Counted from the first letter of the stretch, positions 1-13,082 are shown. The stretch: 37,496 bases of DNA from Pseudomonadota bacterium (GCA_018241205.1 JAFEEI010000012.1:606-38101); one strand, 5' to 3'. The notes: generated from the sequence alone by a model not told the origin. Program-made: numbers and translations.

Positions 1-4
1 AGTC

Positions 5-21
5 AATTAATCAGCATTTCC
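5..21. repeat. Possible right end of a MITE cut by the window edge
   Basis: These 17 bases match the right terminal repeat of the complete MITE at 33907-33923 at 15 of 17 positions; the two differences lie in the GCGC core, which reads GCAT here. The rest of the element would lie left of the window, so neither its partner repeat nor a target duplication can be checked. It could be a chance match, but length and orientation fit a decayed element end. It lies about 190 bp upstream of the first gene. Confidence 0.4.
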
Positions 22-212
22 CAAGAAAATTTCATGGCACGTGGCAGTTTCGACTGATTGAATGATGCGCTTTTATATTCATGATTTTTAGATGGTTTAT
101 CAACATTCCAAACCTTTACTTAAAGAAAATCAGCAATAACATTCAATGTCATCATCCTGTCACACTAATTTTCTATCGTATCCAGCATTCAATTTCATGA
201 TGGAGTCAATGT

Positions 213-1970
213 ATGCTGGATGTCGATGCGATGTTGAAGGATTATTTTCCGGGAACGGATGCGCAGAGCGATAAGCCGCTGATGAAGGCGGCGTCTTCGT
301 TGTTGAAGAAGGTGCTGCATCAGGATGAGATCAATCGCTTCATCGAGACGCACCGGCATTTGGAGGGATTGGAGTTCAACGATGCCGTGCTGGAGCATTT
401 CAATTTCTCGTTCCAGGTTTCCAGCAAAGACCGGGCGCGGATTCCGGATCAGCGCCGGGTGTTGATCGTGGCTAATCATCCGCTTGGTTCGCTGGATGGC
501 TTGGCGTTACTGAAGCTGATATCGGAAATTCGTACCGATGTGAAGATCGTGGCGACGAGTTTGCTGGATTGTATCGATCCGCTGAGAAGCTTGCTTTTGC
601 CGGTGGATAATTTTTCCAAAGTGGCGAAGCACCGCGACAGCATGAATCAGATTGTCGCCGCGCTGGAAGCGGAACAAGCGGTGATTGTGTTTCCCACTGG
701 CGAAGTGTCGCGTATTTCACCGCTTGGCGTGCGCGATGGTAAATGGAGATCCGGCTTTATTTCGCTGGCGAAGAAAACCCAAGCGCCGATTGTACCGGTG
801 CATATCGGCGGCAAGAATTCCGCGGTGTTTTACGGGCTATCGAGTATCTACAAACCGCTCGGCACGATGATGCTGGTCAACGAGATGTTCAACAAGCAAG
901 GCGGTGAGATTTCGTTCCGCATCGGCAAGCCGATTCCGTGGGAATCGATTGCGGCGATGGATCTGCCGAAAAAAGACGTGGCCAAGCTGATGCGCAAGCA
1001 GGTCTATTTGCTCGGTAAAAAGAAGAAAAAGGAGTTGTTCAAGCCGGTTGAAAACATTATTCATCCGGTACGCACCAAACAGATCCGCAAAGAATTGAAA
1101 GTGTCGCAGCTGATCGGAAAAACCCAGGATGGCAAACATATTTATCTGTTCGATTATTTGCCGAATTCCAGCGTGATGCGCGAAATCGGCCGGTTACGCG
1201 AACTATCCTTCCGCCAAGTGCAGGAAGGCACCGGTAACGCACTGGATATCGACAGTTACGACCGCTACTACCGCCACCTGATTTTATGGGACGAAGACGA
1301 GCTCGAGATCATCGGTTCGTATCGTATCGGCGAAGCGGCGGAAATTCTCAAAACGCGCGGTGCGGATGGGCTGTACACGCACAGTTTGTTTGAGTTCAAT
1401 CCTGGTTTCCTACCGTATTTGGAGCAATCCATCGAGCTGGGCCGCAGTTTCATTCAACCCCGTTACCAGAACAAGCGCAGTCTGGATTACTTGTGGTACG
1501 GTATTGGTGCCTATTTGCATCAGCATCCGCAAATACGTTACTTGACCGGGCCGGTGTCGATGAGCACGTCACTGCCCGAACCGGCGCAACAGACGATCGC
1601 CGGTTTCTATCACACCTTGTTCGGTAACAACGAGCAGTTGGCCGCATCAAGGCTGCCGTTTGAATTTGACGTGGCATTGGATTTTGCGGCTTACCGCAAT
1701 GTTACCGGTGAAGCGGAATATAAGAATGCCGCGGTATTGCTGAAAGAAAAACTCGATGCATCCGGTGTCAAGGTGCCGGTATTGTATAAACAATATGTGG
1801 AATTATGCGAACCGGGTGGTTGCGAATTTCTGGGATTCAATATCGATCCGCAATTCTCAAACTGCGTCGATGCGCTGATTCTGGTGCATGTCGATGCCAT
1901 CAAGGAAAAGAAATATCAGCGCTACATCGAGAGCCATGCAATCGCCATACTGGAGCAGAATTCCGCCTAG
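213..1970 (+). CDS. Bifunctional OlsF-like acyltransferase (PlsC-type + hemolysin/OlsB-type GNAT)
   Basis: A 585-residue protein with two acyltransferase modules. Residues about 80-240 resemble the lysophospholipid acyltransferase (PlsC/OlsA) fold: the catalytic box NHPLGSLD puts His89 and Asp95 in place, and FPTGEVSR at 160-167 matches the second motif. Residues about 315-560 resemble the Acetyltransf_5/OlsB N-acyltransferase family, with GRLRELSFR at 326-334 and a YDRYYRHLILWD stretch at 349-360. In known OlsF proteins (established knowledge) the C-terminal domain N-acylates ornithine from acyl-ACP and the N-terminal domain O-acylates the product to give ornithine lipid. By homology this one probably makes an aminolipid at the inner membrane; the head group is inference. 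GGAG at 202-205 supports the ATG at 213. The gene runs convergently into the next one with a 24-bp gap and no visible terminator. Confidence 0.8.
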   Translation: MLDVDAMLKDYFPGTDAQSDKPLMKAASSLLKKVLHQDEINRFIETHRHLEGLEFNDAVLEHFNFSFQVSSKDRARIPDQRRVLIVANHPLGSLDGLALLKLISEIRTDVKIVATSLLDCIDPLRSLLLPVDNFSKVAKHRDSMNQIVAALEAEQAVIVFPTGEVSRISPLGVRDGKWRSGFISLAKKTQAPIVPVHIGGKNSAVFYGLSSIYKPLGTMMLVNEMFNKQGGEISFRIGKPIPWESIAAMDLPKKDVAKLMRKQVYLLGKKKKKELFKPVENIIHPVRTKQIRKELKVSQLIGKTQDGKHIYLFDYLPNSSVMREIGRLRELSFRQVQEGTGNALDIDSYDRYYRHLILWDEDELEIIGSYRIGEAAEILKTRGADGLYTHSLFEFNPGFLPYLEQSIELGRSFIQPRYQNKRSLDYLWYGIGAYLHQHPQIRYLTGPVSMSTSLPEPAQQTIAGFYHTLFGNNEQLAASRLPFEFDVALDFAAYRNVTGEAEYKNAAVLLKEKLDASGVKVPVLYKQYVELCEPGGCEFLGFNIDPQFSNCVDALILVHVDAIKEKKYQRYIESHAIAILEQNSA

Positions 1971-1994
1971 CGGATGCGGAAACCCGAGATTGTA

Positions 1995-3275
1995 TTATGG
2001 ATGGTATACGAAAACCTGATTACATCCGCCGGATTTAGACCGCTCGACCGCTTCCGTGGCGGCTCTCAACAGATCGGTGAAGCCATTGCATGAATTGGAT
2101 TGCAATTCGGCTACGCCCAGACTTGCGGTGATATCGATACCGGATGGTTGCAGATTCTCGATCGATTGGCGTATTTTCCCGGCGATAACCGCCGCGCCGG
2201 AAATATCGCAATAAAGCAGCAGCAGCGCGAATTCCTCTTCGCCATAACGGACAGCGATATCTTCTCTGCGAACAGAACTGGTGAGTATCGCGGCTATTTC
2301 CTTCAATACCTTATCTCCGCTGGCAAGACCGAATTTTTCATTGATGGATTTGAACCGATCGATGTCGATCATAATCAGGCTGCATGGAATGCTATGCCGG
2401 GCAGCTTCGCTCAGTTTCGATGGCGCCGTTTCCAGCAAGAAATGGCGGTTATATAAACCGGTGAGCGGATCTTTCATCGTCAGTTCGTGCATTTGAGCCA
2501 ATTGCGAGATTGCCTTGCTTGACAGTTTCTTATTACTGATCAGCGTATTGATTCGTGCCAGCAATTCCTCTTGGATTAGCGGTTTGCTGACGTAATCATT
2601 GACACCGGAACGCAGCAATTCCACTTTGTGCGTCGCATCGTCAAGAACCGAGAAGACCAGCAGCGGTACATTTCTTCTATCGTTTTCAAGGTTGCGGATT
2701 GTTTTTACAATCGCCTGGCCGTTGAATTTTCCTTTCAGCAAAGTGTCGGCGAGCACCAGATCGTAATCATGATCCTGGAATGCTTGTAATCCTTCCTCGC
2801 CATTGCTGAAATGATCGACCGTGTAGCCGCAATCCGAGAGCAACGAGGTTACTGTGCTTGTCATGTATGAGCTGTCGTCAAGGTATAAAATTCGCCCGCT
2901 CATTGCCTTGCTGCATCGTTTTCTGGAGAACTGCACGGTGTAGCTGGTAATTTTATCCAGTTCGTGCTTGCAAAATATTTCGGTGACACCGGCGGAAAAC
3001 GCCTCATCCTGGAATTGCTTATCATCATTTGCGGTAATCATCACCAGCGGAATTTGCCGGGTGCGGGAATCGGCGCGCAATTGCGACGAAAACATGGGAC
3101 CATCCATATCTTGCAAGTGAGTGGCGATGAAAACCAGATCAAAAGGCTGTTTCTGCAGTAGCGATAGCGCCTCACTACCGGTTGATACCTGCTTGGTTCC
3201 TAGTCCACCCGATTCAATCGCAGTTGACAGCAATTTTTGGTAAGTTCTGGATGGTTCAACGATAAGTCCTTCCAT
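1995..3275 (-). CDS. PleD-like response regulator: REC-REC-GGDEF diguanylate cyclase
   Basis: A 426-residue cytosolic protein with two receiver domains and a GGDEF domain that would make c-di-GMP. The first receiver (about 1-115) is degenerate: the phospho-acceptor position is Ala51 and the acidic pair is reduced to one Glu. The second (about 127-247) is complete: acidic pair Asp133/Asp134, phospho-acceptor Asp177, Ser209 and Lys231. The cyclase domain (about 262-426) has the variant signature GEEEF at 345-349, and an RxxD inhibitory site (RRED, 336-339) five residues before it. The frame stays open 56 codons further upstream, but the ATG at 3275 has a near-perfect GGAGGAG site nine bases away and starts exactly where the receiver fold begins, so I chose it. 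Cyclase activity is likely but the second Gly of the motif is missing. Confidence 0.85.
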   Translation of the reverse strand: MEGLIVEPSRTYQKLLSTAIESGGLGTKQVSTGSEALSLLQKQPFDLVFIATHLQDMDGPMFSSQLRADSRTRQIPLVMITANDDKQFQDEAFSAGVTEIFCKHELDKITSYTVQFSRKRCSKAMSGRILYLDDSSYMTSTVTSLLSDCGYTVDHFSNGEEGLQAFQDHDYDLVLADTLLKGKFNGQAIVKTIRNLENDRRNVPLLVFSVLDDATHKVELLRSGVNDYVSKPLIQEELLARINTLISNKKLSSKAISQLAQMHELTMKDPLTGLYNRHFLLETAPSKLSEAARHSIPCSLIMIDIDRFKSINEKFGLASGDKVLKEIAAILTSSVRREDIAVRYGEEEFALLLLYCDISGAAVIAGKIRQSIENLQPSGIDITASLGVAELQSNSCNGFTDLLRAATEAVERSKSGGCNQVFVYHP

Positions 3276-3547
3276 GTTGTGATACTCCTCCAATGACATC
3301 AATCGGATTATGATCGGTAGAATTCCGCGGATTGCCTGTTTGCCAGGAGCATGGTTATCGACATTTCCGCTGGGTTTTTGAGGAAATTTCTTTTTCAGCG
3401 CGTCTTGATGTTGATGTTTATGCGCAATCCCTTTTATGAGCATGGATTTGTCTGGTGAGCTGTGAAGAGGTAAACTGCTGGGGAATTTTTGCTTGTTTTC
3501 TTGTAGGCAGAAATCAATTTTTAAAACTGTATAAAGGAGATTTGTTA

Positions 3548-3892
3548 ATGAGGGGCATTGTTAAACTGTCTTTGGTGCTTTCAATATTGTTCCTTTTCTC
3601 GTCCCAGGCTGTCGCTTCCGACAGTTATGTGAATAACTCGGCTGAGAAACTCGCGAGTGGTGTTGCCAATACATTAACTGGCTGGTTGGAGTTACCCAAG
3701 AATATTATTTTAACCAGTCAAAAAGACGGGCCAGTTTACGGTATCACCATCGGACTGGGAATGGGCGTGATGCATTCTGTCGGCCGCACTTTGGTGGGTG
3801 TGTTGGATGCAGCTACTTTTCTGATTCCTACTAAACCATCGGTTAATCCGCCTTATATCTGGCAAGATTTTTCGCGGGAAACTTCCTATTGA
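3548..3892 (+). CDS. Exported small protein, TIGR04073-type exosortase-associated family
   Basis: A 114-residue protein with a clear signal peptide (hydrophobic residues about 6-18, cleavage likely after VASA-like residues near 23). The mature part contains the pattern I associate with family TIGR04073: a SGVANTLTGWLELPKN segment, a Gly-rich GITIGLGMGV stretch, then GRTLVGVLDAATF and a C-terminal Pro-rich tail. Members occur in species that carry exosortase/PEP-CTERM sorting, but the function is not known to me. AGGAGA at 3535-3540 supports the ATG at 3548 over an in-frame start at 3455. The gene is followed by a strong hairpin terminator and stands alone, divergent from the diguanylate cyclase. 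Confidence 0.75.
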   Translation: MRGIVKLSLVLSILFLFSSQAVASDSYVNNSAEKLASGVANTLTGWLELPKNIILTSQKDGPVYGITIGLGMGVMHSVGRTLVGVLDAATFLIPTKPSVNPPYIWQDFSRETSY

Positions 3893-3954
3893 TGAGGTTG
3901 CTATAAATTTTTTTATTGGTTTTGAAAAAAGCAATGATATAGCGGCGTAAAATT

Positions 3955-3990
3955 AAAACGCCGTACGAAGTCATCGTACGGCGTTTTTTT
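3955..3990. terminator. Bidirectional rho-independent terminator
   Basis: A perfect 14-bp inverted repeat (3955-3968 and 3974-3987) with a 5-base loop. It has A residues on one flank and a run of T on the other, so it can stop transcription both ways. It separates the exported protein gene ending at 3892 from the convergent htpX gene ending at 4017. Confidence 0.92.
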
Positions 3991-4016
3991 ATACCGATTA
4001 ATGTAAAGACTGCTTA

Positions 4017-4895
4017 TTACTGCATTTCTAAAGCCGCGATTCTTTCTTCTAAAGGTGGATGCGACATGAACAAGCGTGAAAATCCGTTACTGCCGCCGGA
4101 AATACCGAAAGCGGCCAGTTGATCAGGCAGATGCGCTGGTTCATGGATCATTTGCAAACGGCGCAAGGCAGCAACCATTTTTTCTCTTCCCGCTAAACTT
4201 GCTCCGCCGGCATCGGCACGAAACTCGCGCTGACGGCTGAACCACATAACGATGATACTGGCCAGCACGCCGAGCACGATTTCGGCAATGATATTGGTAA
4301 CCCAGAAAGCAGGGCCATGGCCTTCTTCCGTTTTAAAGATGACGCGATCCACGGTATGACCGATGACGCGCGACAGAAAAATGACAAAGGTGTTGACGAC
4401 GCCCTGGATTAATGCCAGCGTGACCATATCGCCATTGGCAATATGACTGACTTCATGTGCCAGCACGGCTTCGGCTTCATCTTGGCTCATGGTATTCAAA
4501 AGGCCGGTGCTAACCGCAACCAGCGCATCGTTTCTTGACATGCCGGTGGCAAAAGCATTGACATCCGGCGCATCGTAAATCGCCACTTCCGGCATGCCGA
4601 TGCCGGCAAGTTGAGCCTGCCGTTGCACGGTGGTAACCAGCCAGTGCTCTTGCGCGTTGCGCGGCATTTCGATGACTTGCGCACCGGTAAAACGCTTAGC
4701 AGTCCATTTGGAGAGCGCAAGCGAAATCAGAGAACCACCGAACCCGAATACTGCCGCGAATACGAGCAGGGAATTAAGATTTAAGCCGGTTCCTTGCGCG
4801 TCCAATATTTTTTCAACACCGAGCAATCGCAAAGTAATGCTTAATACAACGACGATCGCCAAGTTAGTTGCTAAAAAAAGAATAATTCTTTTCAT
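4017..4895 (-). CDS. htpX: Membrane zinc metalloprotease HtpX
   Basis: A 292-residue M48-family protease that degrades damaged inner-membrane proteins. The zinc motif HEVSH is at 147-151 and the third ligand is Glu224 in REFRAD. Transmembrane segments are visible at about 4-24, 40-60, 160-180 and 197-219, the usual HtpX topology, and length matches E. coli HtpX (293). The frame opens ten codons earlier, but the ATG at 4895 begins the typical MKRIILFL amino terminus and has AGGAG about nine bases upstream. It is monocistronic, with a terminator downstream and its own upstream region that carries a heat-shock-like promoter. Confidence 0.95.
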   Translation of the reverse strand: MKRIILFLATNLAIVVVLSITLRLLGVEKILDAQGTGLNLNSLLVFAAVFGFGGSLISLALSKWTAKRFTGAQVIEMPRNAQEHWLVTTVQRQAQLAGIGMPEVAIYDAPDVNAFATGMSRNDALVAVSTGLLNTMSQDEAEAVLAHEVSHIANGDMVTLALIQGVVNTFVIFLSRVIGHTVDRVIFKTEEGHGPAFWVTNIIAEIVLGVLASIIVMWFSRQREFRADAGGASLAGREKMVAALRRLQMIHEPAHLPDQLAAFGISGGSNGFSRLFMSHPPLEERIAALEMQ

Positions 4896-4942
4896 TTCCT
4901 TACTCCTGGTTTTTATCGAATTCAAAATGAAACGGCTATTGA

Positions 4943-4978
4943 TATATGAATGATTGAGCGCTTTTCAAGCAAATTATA
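4943..4978 (-). promoter_or_regulatory. Putative htpX promoter region (sigma-32-like, plus a sigma-70 -10 box)
   Basis: Read on the minus strand, CTTGAAA (4969-4963) is a perfect sigma-32 -35 element. Eleven bases later ATTCATATA (4951-4943) matches the second half of the sigma-32 -10 consensus CCCCATNTA. Just upstream a perfect TATAAT lies at 4978-4973 and could serve sigma-70, though its -35 is weak. Heat-shock control of htpX is established in E. coli; its use here is inference. Confidence 0.45.
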
Positions 4979-5078
4979 GTTGAAATTGCCGGATGAAACC
5001 GGGTGATCACACGTTACTCAGTTTATGATTACCAAGTTTGATTTTAGGCGCTTAATTTCCTGAAGAGTTCGCGGAAAT

Positions 5079-5371
5079 TCAAGGTGTGGATTTTTGCGAA
5101 GAATTCCTGACGATCTGAAAAAGTATCTCGCCTTCCTTGATCATGCCCAAATCGCTGCGGGCACGTTCTTCAATGGCTTCGAGGCCTTGTTTCAAATCGT
5201 TGACTTCGGCCTCGAGCTTATTGTTGCGGTTTTGCAGTTGCAAATTTTCTGCCCGTGCCGCAATCACTTCCTGATCCACTTGCCAGACTTTGAGCCAGCT
5301 GGCTTTACCGAGCCATAAGGGGTATTGCATTACGGCAACCGATAGCAGCAGGATGAAACTCAGCAGTTTCA

Positions 5372-5372
<1 letters not shown>
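5079..5372 (-). CDS. ftsB: Cell division protein FtsB
   Basis: A 97-residue bitopic septum protein that joins FtsL and FtsQ in the divisome. It has a short cytoplasmic start, one transmembrane helix (about 3-20), then a coiled coil (about 33-70) and the conserved ERARSDLGMIKEGEILFQ segment (70-87) that ends most FtsB proteins. The ATG overlaps the stop codon of eno by one base (TAATG), so translation is probably coupled. Adjacency to eno is the classic position of ftsB in proteobacteria. No good terminator follows it. Confidence 0.93.
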
Positions 5373-6685
<1,313 letters not shown>

Positions 6686-6722
6686 TTAAGCTTGTTAGTT
6701 TTGCGATCAGAATTTGATTGAT

Positions 6723-8408
<1,686 letters not shown>

Positions 8409-8468
8409 TTATCGTAACAAGAAAGATTCATGAGATCAGTGAGATTGAGCTAATGACGTATCAGTAAA

Positions 8469-9353
8469 TTAACGAATTTCAGCAAGCAACGTGTTTATCG
8501 TATGTTCAGCTTGATGGCGGTAGCCACCGCCAAAAAGATTCAAGTGATTCAGAATATGATAGAGGTTATAAACGTGTTTGCGGGTATTATAACCGGAATC
8601 CAGTGGATAATTATAGCGGTAAGCGGAATAAAAATCGGCTGGGAAGCCGCCGAAAAGTTCAGTCATGGCGATATCCGTCTCGCGATCGCCATAATAGACC
8701 GCAGGATCGAATAATACCGGATTTCCATTGTCATCGTAGTCATAATTGCCGCTCCACAGGTCGCCGTGCAACAACGACGGGGAGGGTAGCGCATCGGTAA
8801 AAAAATTATCCAGATCGCTTAGCAATTGCTCGCCCAATGTTTGTAATTTCCCGGTGAATCCGTTCCTTTGCGCCAGATTGAGTTGATATCCCAATCGTTG
8901 CATGCGCCAGAATTCTACCCAATCGGAAGAAAATGAATTTATTTGCGGCGTTTGTCCGATGGTATTGTCGCGATACCAGCCGTACTGCGAAGAAGTGACG
9001 CGGTGCATGGTGGCAAGTTGCTCGCCCAGATTGGGTGCTTTGCCTCGTGCACTTTGACCGAGGTTGAGATATTCCAGCACCAGCCATGCCATCTCATCGT
9101 TGTGTCCGTAGCAAATGGGTTGCGGCACACGTATCGCACCCGATTGCCGGATTTCCTCGAGACCGGTGGATTCTGCTGCAAACATATCAAGACTACCGGC
9201 GGAATTCAATTTAACAAAAAAATGCCGTGCACCATCGCTGATGCGATAGGCTTGATTGATACAACCGCCGCCGATAGAACGGGATTCTTTGATCTGGAAT
9301 GATGTGTTGATTGCAGCGGAAATTTGCGCGCTGACCGGATGCCACGAATGCAT
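8469..9353 (-). CDS. Fructosamine/ketosamine-3-kinase family protein
   Basis: A 294-residue member of the bacterial FN3K/YniA family, aminoglycoside-phosphotransferase fold. These kinases phosphorylate ketosamines (Amadori products) so that glycated amines decay. Seen in the sequence: a Gly-rich loop RSIGGGCINQAY (25-36), Lys48 in the nucleotide lobe, the catalytic HGDLWSGN (196-203) and the metal-binding DPAVYYGDRE (216-225). All catalytic positions look intact and the length is usual. It follows argH by 14 bp, so the two are probably cotranscribed. Substrate cannot be told from sequence; deglycation is the family-level expectation. Confidence 0.88.
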   Translation of the reverse strand: MHSWHPVSAQISAAINTSFQIKESRSIGGGCINQAYRISDGARHFFVKLNSAGSLDMFAAESTGLEEIRQSGAIRVPQPICYGHNDEMAWLVLEYLNLGQSARGKAPNLGEQLATMHRVTSSQYGWYRDNTIGQTPQINSFSSDWVEFWRMQRLGYQLNLAQRNGFTGKLQTLGEQLLSDLDNFFTDALPSPSLLHGDLWSGNYDYDDNGNPVLFDPAVYYGDRETDIAMTELFGGFPADFYSAYRYNYPLDSGYNTRKHVYNLYHILNHLNLFGGGYRHQAEHTINTLLAEIR

Positions 9354-9367
9354 GGCTTAATCTGCGA

Positions 9368-10771
9368 TCAGACTAACCATTTACGGGCTTGCTCAATGGC
9401 TGCTTGCACTTGCTCAGGTGCTGTTCCGCCAGTGTGATTACGGCTTTGCATCGAGCCTTCCAGCGTCAAAACAGCGAAAATATCGGTTTCTATCCGCGCG
9501 GAAAAGGTTTGTAATTCGCTTAGCTCCAATGCACTGAGATCGCAGCCTTTCTGTTCCGCATACTGCACCGCCTGTGCGACGATTTCATGCGCATCGCGAA
9601 ACGGAATGCCTTTTTTGACCAGATAATCCGCCAAATCGGTGGCGGTGGCGTAGCCTCGCAGTGCCGCCTGGCGCATTTGATCGTGATTGACACGCACGCC
9701 GCCGAGCATGTCGGCATAGATCCACAGCGTATCCGCCAAAGTGTCGACGGTATCGAACAGCGGTTCTTTGTCTTCCTGGTTATCTTTGTTGTACGCCAGC
9801 GGCTGGGCTTTCATCAGCGTCAATAATGCAACCAAATGACCATTGACGCGCCCAGTTTTGCCGCGCACCAGCTCCGGTACGTCGGGATTCTTTTTCTGCG
9901 GCATGATCGACGAACCAGTACAGAAGCGGTCGGCCAATTGAATAAAGCCGAATGCGGGATTCATCCATAAAATGAATTCTTCCGACATGCGCGATAAATG
10001 CGTCATGATCAGTGCCGCACAGGCGCTGAATTCAATCGCGAAGTCGCGATCCGACACGGCATCCAGCGAGTTCTGGCAAACGCCTTCGAAATTGAGCAAC
10101 TGCGCCACCCGCTCGCGCTTGATCGGATAACTGGTGCCGGCCAGTGCGGCGGCGCCCAGTGGTAATTGGTTGACCCGTTTGCGGCAATCGGCCAGACGTT
10201 CAACGTCGCGCTTCAGCATTTCGAAATACGCCATCAAATGATGACCGAATGACACCGGTTGCGCGACTTGCAAGTGAGTAAAACCCGGCATCACAGTGTG
10301 AATATGTTGCTCCGCCAGATTGAGGAGTGCCTGTTGCATGGCTTTGATCAAGGTGATGATTTCGTCGATCGCGGCGCGTAAAAACAAGCGAATATCAGTT
10401 GCTACCTGATCGTTGCGCGAACGGCCGGTATGCAATCGCTTTCCGGCATCGCCAACCAGCGCTGTGAGACGTTTTTCGATATTGAGATGCACGTCTTCCA
10501 GTTGTTGCGACCAGGTGAACTGATGATTGCGTATTTCTTCCTGAATTTGCTGCAAGCCGCGCTGGATATCGAGCAGATCCTGATGGCTAATGATGTGTTG
10601 TTCCGCCAGCATTTGCGCATGCGCCAGCGAGCCTTGAATGTCATATTCAGCCAAGCGTTGATCAAAACTGATCGAAGCGGTGTAGCGTTCTACCAGCGCA
10701 GAAACCGGTTCGTTAAATCGGCCGGACCAGGTTTTTTTGTTGTTATCTTGTTTTAATGCGGAATCATTCAT
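9368..10771 (-). CDS. argH: Argininosuccinate lyase
   Basis: A 467-residue enzyme of the aspartase/fumarase superfamily that splits argininosuccinate to arginine and fumarate, the last step of arginine synthesis. The superfamily signature [12 protein letters not shown] is at 286-297 in the flexible catalytic loop, the HTGRSRNDQ segment is at 114-122 and His166 sits in GFTHLQ. Length is typical. It is the first gene of the minus-strand run and is divergent from the unknown membrane protein gene at 10995, with 223 bp between them. A possible -10 box lies about 50 bases upstream. Confidence 0.97.
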   Translation of the reverse strand: MNDSALKQDNNKKTWSGRFNEPVSALVERYTASISFDQRLAEYDIQGSLAHAQMLAEQHIISHQDLLDIQRGLQQIQEEIRNHQFTWSQQLEDVHLNIEKRLTALVGDAGKRLHTGRSRNDQVATDIRLFLRAAIDEIITLIKAMQQALLNLAEQHIHTVMPGFTHLQVAQPVSFGHHLMAYFEMLKRDVERLADCRKRVNQLPLGAAALAGTSYPIKRERVAQLLNFEGVCQNSLDAVSDRDFAIEFSACAALIMTHLSRMSEEFILWMNPAFGFIQLADRFCTGSSIMPQKKNPDVPELVRGKTGRVNGHLVALLTLMKAQPLAYNKDNQEDKEPLFDTVDTLADTLWIYADMLGGVRVNHDQMRQAALRGYATATDLADYLVKKGIPFRDAHEIVAQAVQYAEQKGCDLSALELSELQTFSARIETDIFAVLTLEGSMQSRNHTGGTAPEQVQAAIEQARKWLV

Positions 10772-10820
10772 TGCGTTGCTATAATCCTCAGTTTTTCGAT
10801 CAAGGCGCTATCAAACGGTA

Positions 10821-10826
10821 ATTATA
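10821..10826 (-). promoter_or_regulatory. Candidate -10 box for argH
   Basis: On the minus strand this is a perfect TATAAT about 50 bases before the argH start. I do not see a convincing -35 element at 16-18 bases, so this is only a weak promoter call. Confidence 0.3.
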
Positions 10827-10883
10827 AAACATAAATACTTGGCCGGTGATTTTGCGCATTGGCGATTCGCCTTAATTTTCCTA

Positions 10884-10912
10884 TTGCGCAAAGCTGAATC
10901 AATGTATTTAAT
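10884..10912 (+). promoter_or_regulatory. Candidate promoter for the gene at 10995
   Basis: TTGCGC (10884-10889) and TTTAAT (10907-10912) are separated by 17 bases, a plausible sigma-70 pair with imperfect boxes. A 6-bp hairpin (GGATTA at 10940-10945, TAATCC at 10951-10956) lies in the leader before the ribosome site, followed by a short T run. Confidence 0.35.
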
Positions 10913-10994
10913 CGGCACACACTACTTTTCCTTCTAGGAGGATTAGTGGATAATCCGCGTTTTTCTCAGTCATTCATACTACAAGGAGTTATCC

Positions 10995-11609
10995 ATGACG
11001 GATTACAACAAACAAAACCCGAATCAACAATCTAAAGCTGATAATTTACTCTCGTCATTCAATGCCAAATTTGAATGGATAGAGAAAATCCCAACCGCAC
11101 AATTACCTGCCAAATATTTTGCGATACTGGTGGGGCTCATTCTTGTCGTTATCGCGTGGAAATTTATTGCTGTCGGTAAAGTGGAATCCGATATGGCGAA
11201 GAAACTTGAAAGCGAACGCGTGTTGATTACGCAGCAGGCTCGTGAATACGCCGATCAACAATATGTAAAAGAAGAAGAACGTTTCGGACAGGTTTTGTCC
11301 TGGGCAGTGCGCGGAGAATTGATCCGTAACAATATTGATCAAATCGACCAATACTTGAGTGAAATCGTCAGAATGAAAGATACCGAACGAGTGGTATTGA
11401 TCGGTGAAGACGGTCAATTGCTGGTATCTACGGATAAGCGTCTGGAAGAAACGAAAGGTGCGGAGATATTTCCGAAAGAAATTCTGAATCTGCAAAAAAT
11501 CTCGATCAAATCGGATGTGGACGGTAAAAAAATTCTGGTCGTTCCTGTCATGGGATTGAACAAGAAAATTGCTACTCTGGTTGTCAGCTACAAACAACCT
11601 AAATTCTAA
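10995..11609 (+). CDS. Single-pass membrane protein with extracytoplasmic sensor-like domain, unknown
   Basis: A 204-residue protein I do not recognise. Residues 1-38 are polar and probably cytoplasmic, 42-60 form one transmembrane helix, and about 64-98 are charged and helical. Residues about 100-200 look like a small alpha/beta module: VVLIGEDGQLLVSTDKRLE (a beta-turn-beta as in Cache/PAS sensor folds) and later KKILVVPVMGLNKKIATLVV. This resembles the membrane-distal part of chemoreceptors or kinases, but no output domain follows the helix. AAGGAG at 10983-10988 gives a sound start. The gene is alone: divergent from argH and closed by a strong terminator. The sensor-fold idea is inference. 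Confidence 0.8.
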   Translation: MTDYNKQNPNQQSKADNLLSSFNAKFEWIEKIPTAQLPAKYFAILVGLILVVIAWKFIAVGKVESDMAKKLESERVLITQQAREYADQQYVKEEERFGQVLSWAVRGELIRNNIDQIDQYLSEIVRMKDTERVVLIGEDGQLLVSTDKRLEETKGAEIFPKEILNLQKISIKSDVDGKKILVVPVMGLNKKIATLVVSYKQPKF

Positions 11610-11642
11610 AATCGGCTGATCGCAAGTTAGTTACAGCGAATG

Positions 11643-11673
11643 AAAAGGCTTTTGCGTTGGCAAAAGCTTTTTT
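11643..11673. terminator. Bidirectional rho-independent terminator
   Basis: A stem of about 13 bp with one G-U pair (11643-11655 against 11660-11672) and a GTTG loop, flanked by A residues on the left and T residues on the right. It closes the plus-strand gene ending at 11609 and the convergent murA, whose stop codon lies at 11676. Confidence 0.88.
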
Positions 11674-11675
11674 GT

Positions 11676-12941
<1,266 letters not shown>

Positions 12942-13082
12942 TTAAAAGGAGATTCGATTAAAATTCTAGCCCGGTTGAAATGTGCCAAAGTTCGCTGCAT
13001 CATACCGCAATAGTGCGATTCAGATTGTCCGAAGGCGCCAACTATAACAAAAAACATCGAATCAATTTCATCAGGAGAAAAA

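Noticed and set aside
3276..3443. 56-residue N-terminal extension of the diguanylate cyclase
   Set aside because: The receiver fold starts at the internal ATG, which has a near-perfect ribosome site; the extension has none.
5046..5081. 7-bp inverted repeat (AATTTCC/GGAAATT) after ftsB as a terminator
   Set aside because: The loop is 12 bases, the stem is AT-rich and no T run follows on the minus strand.
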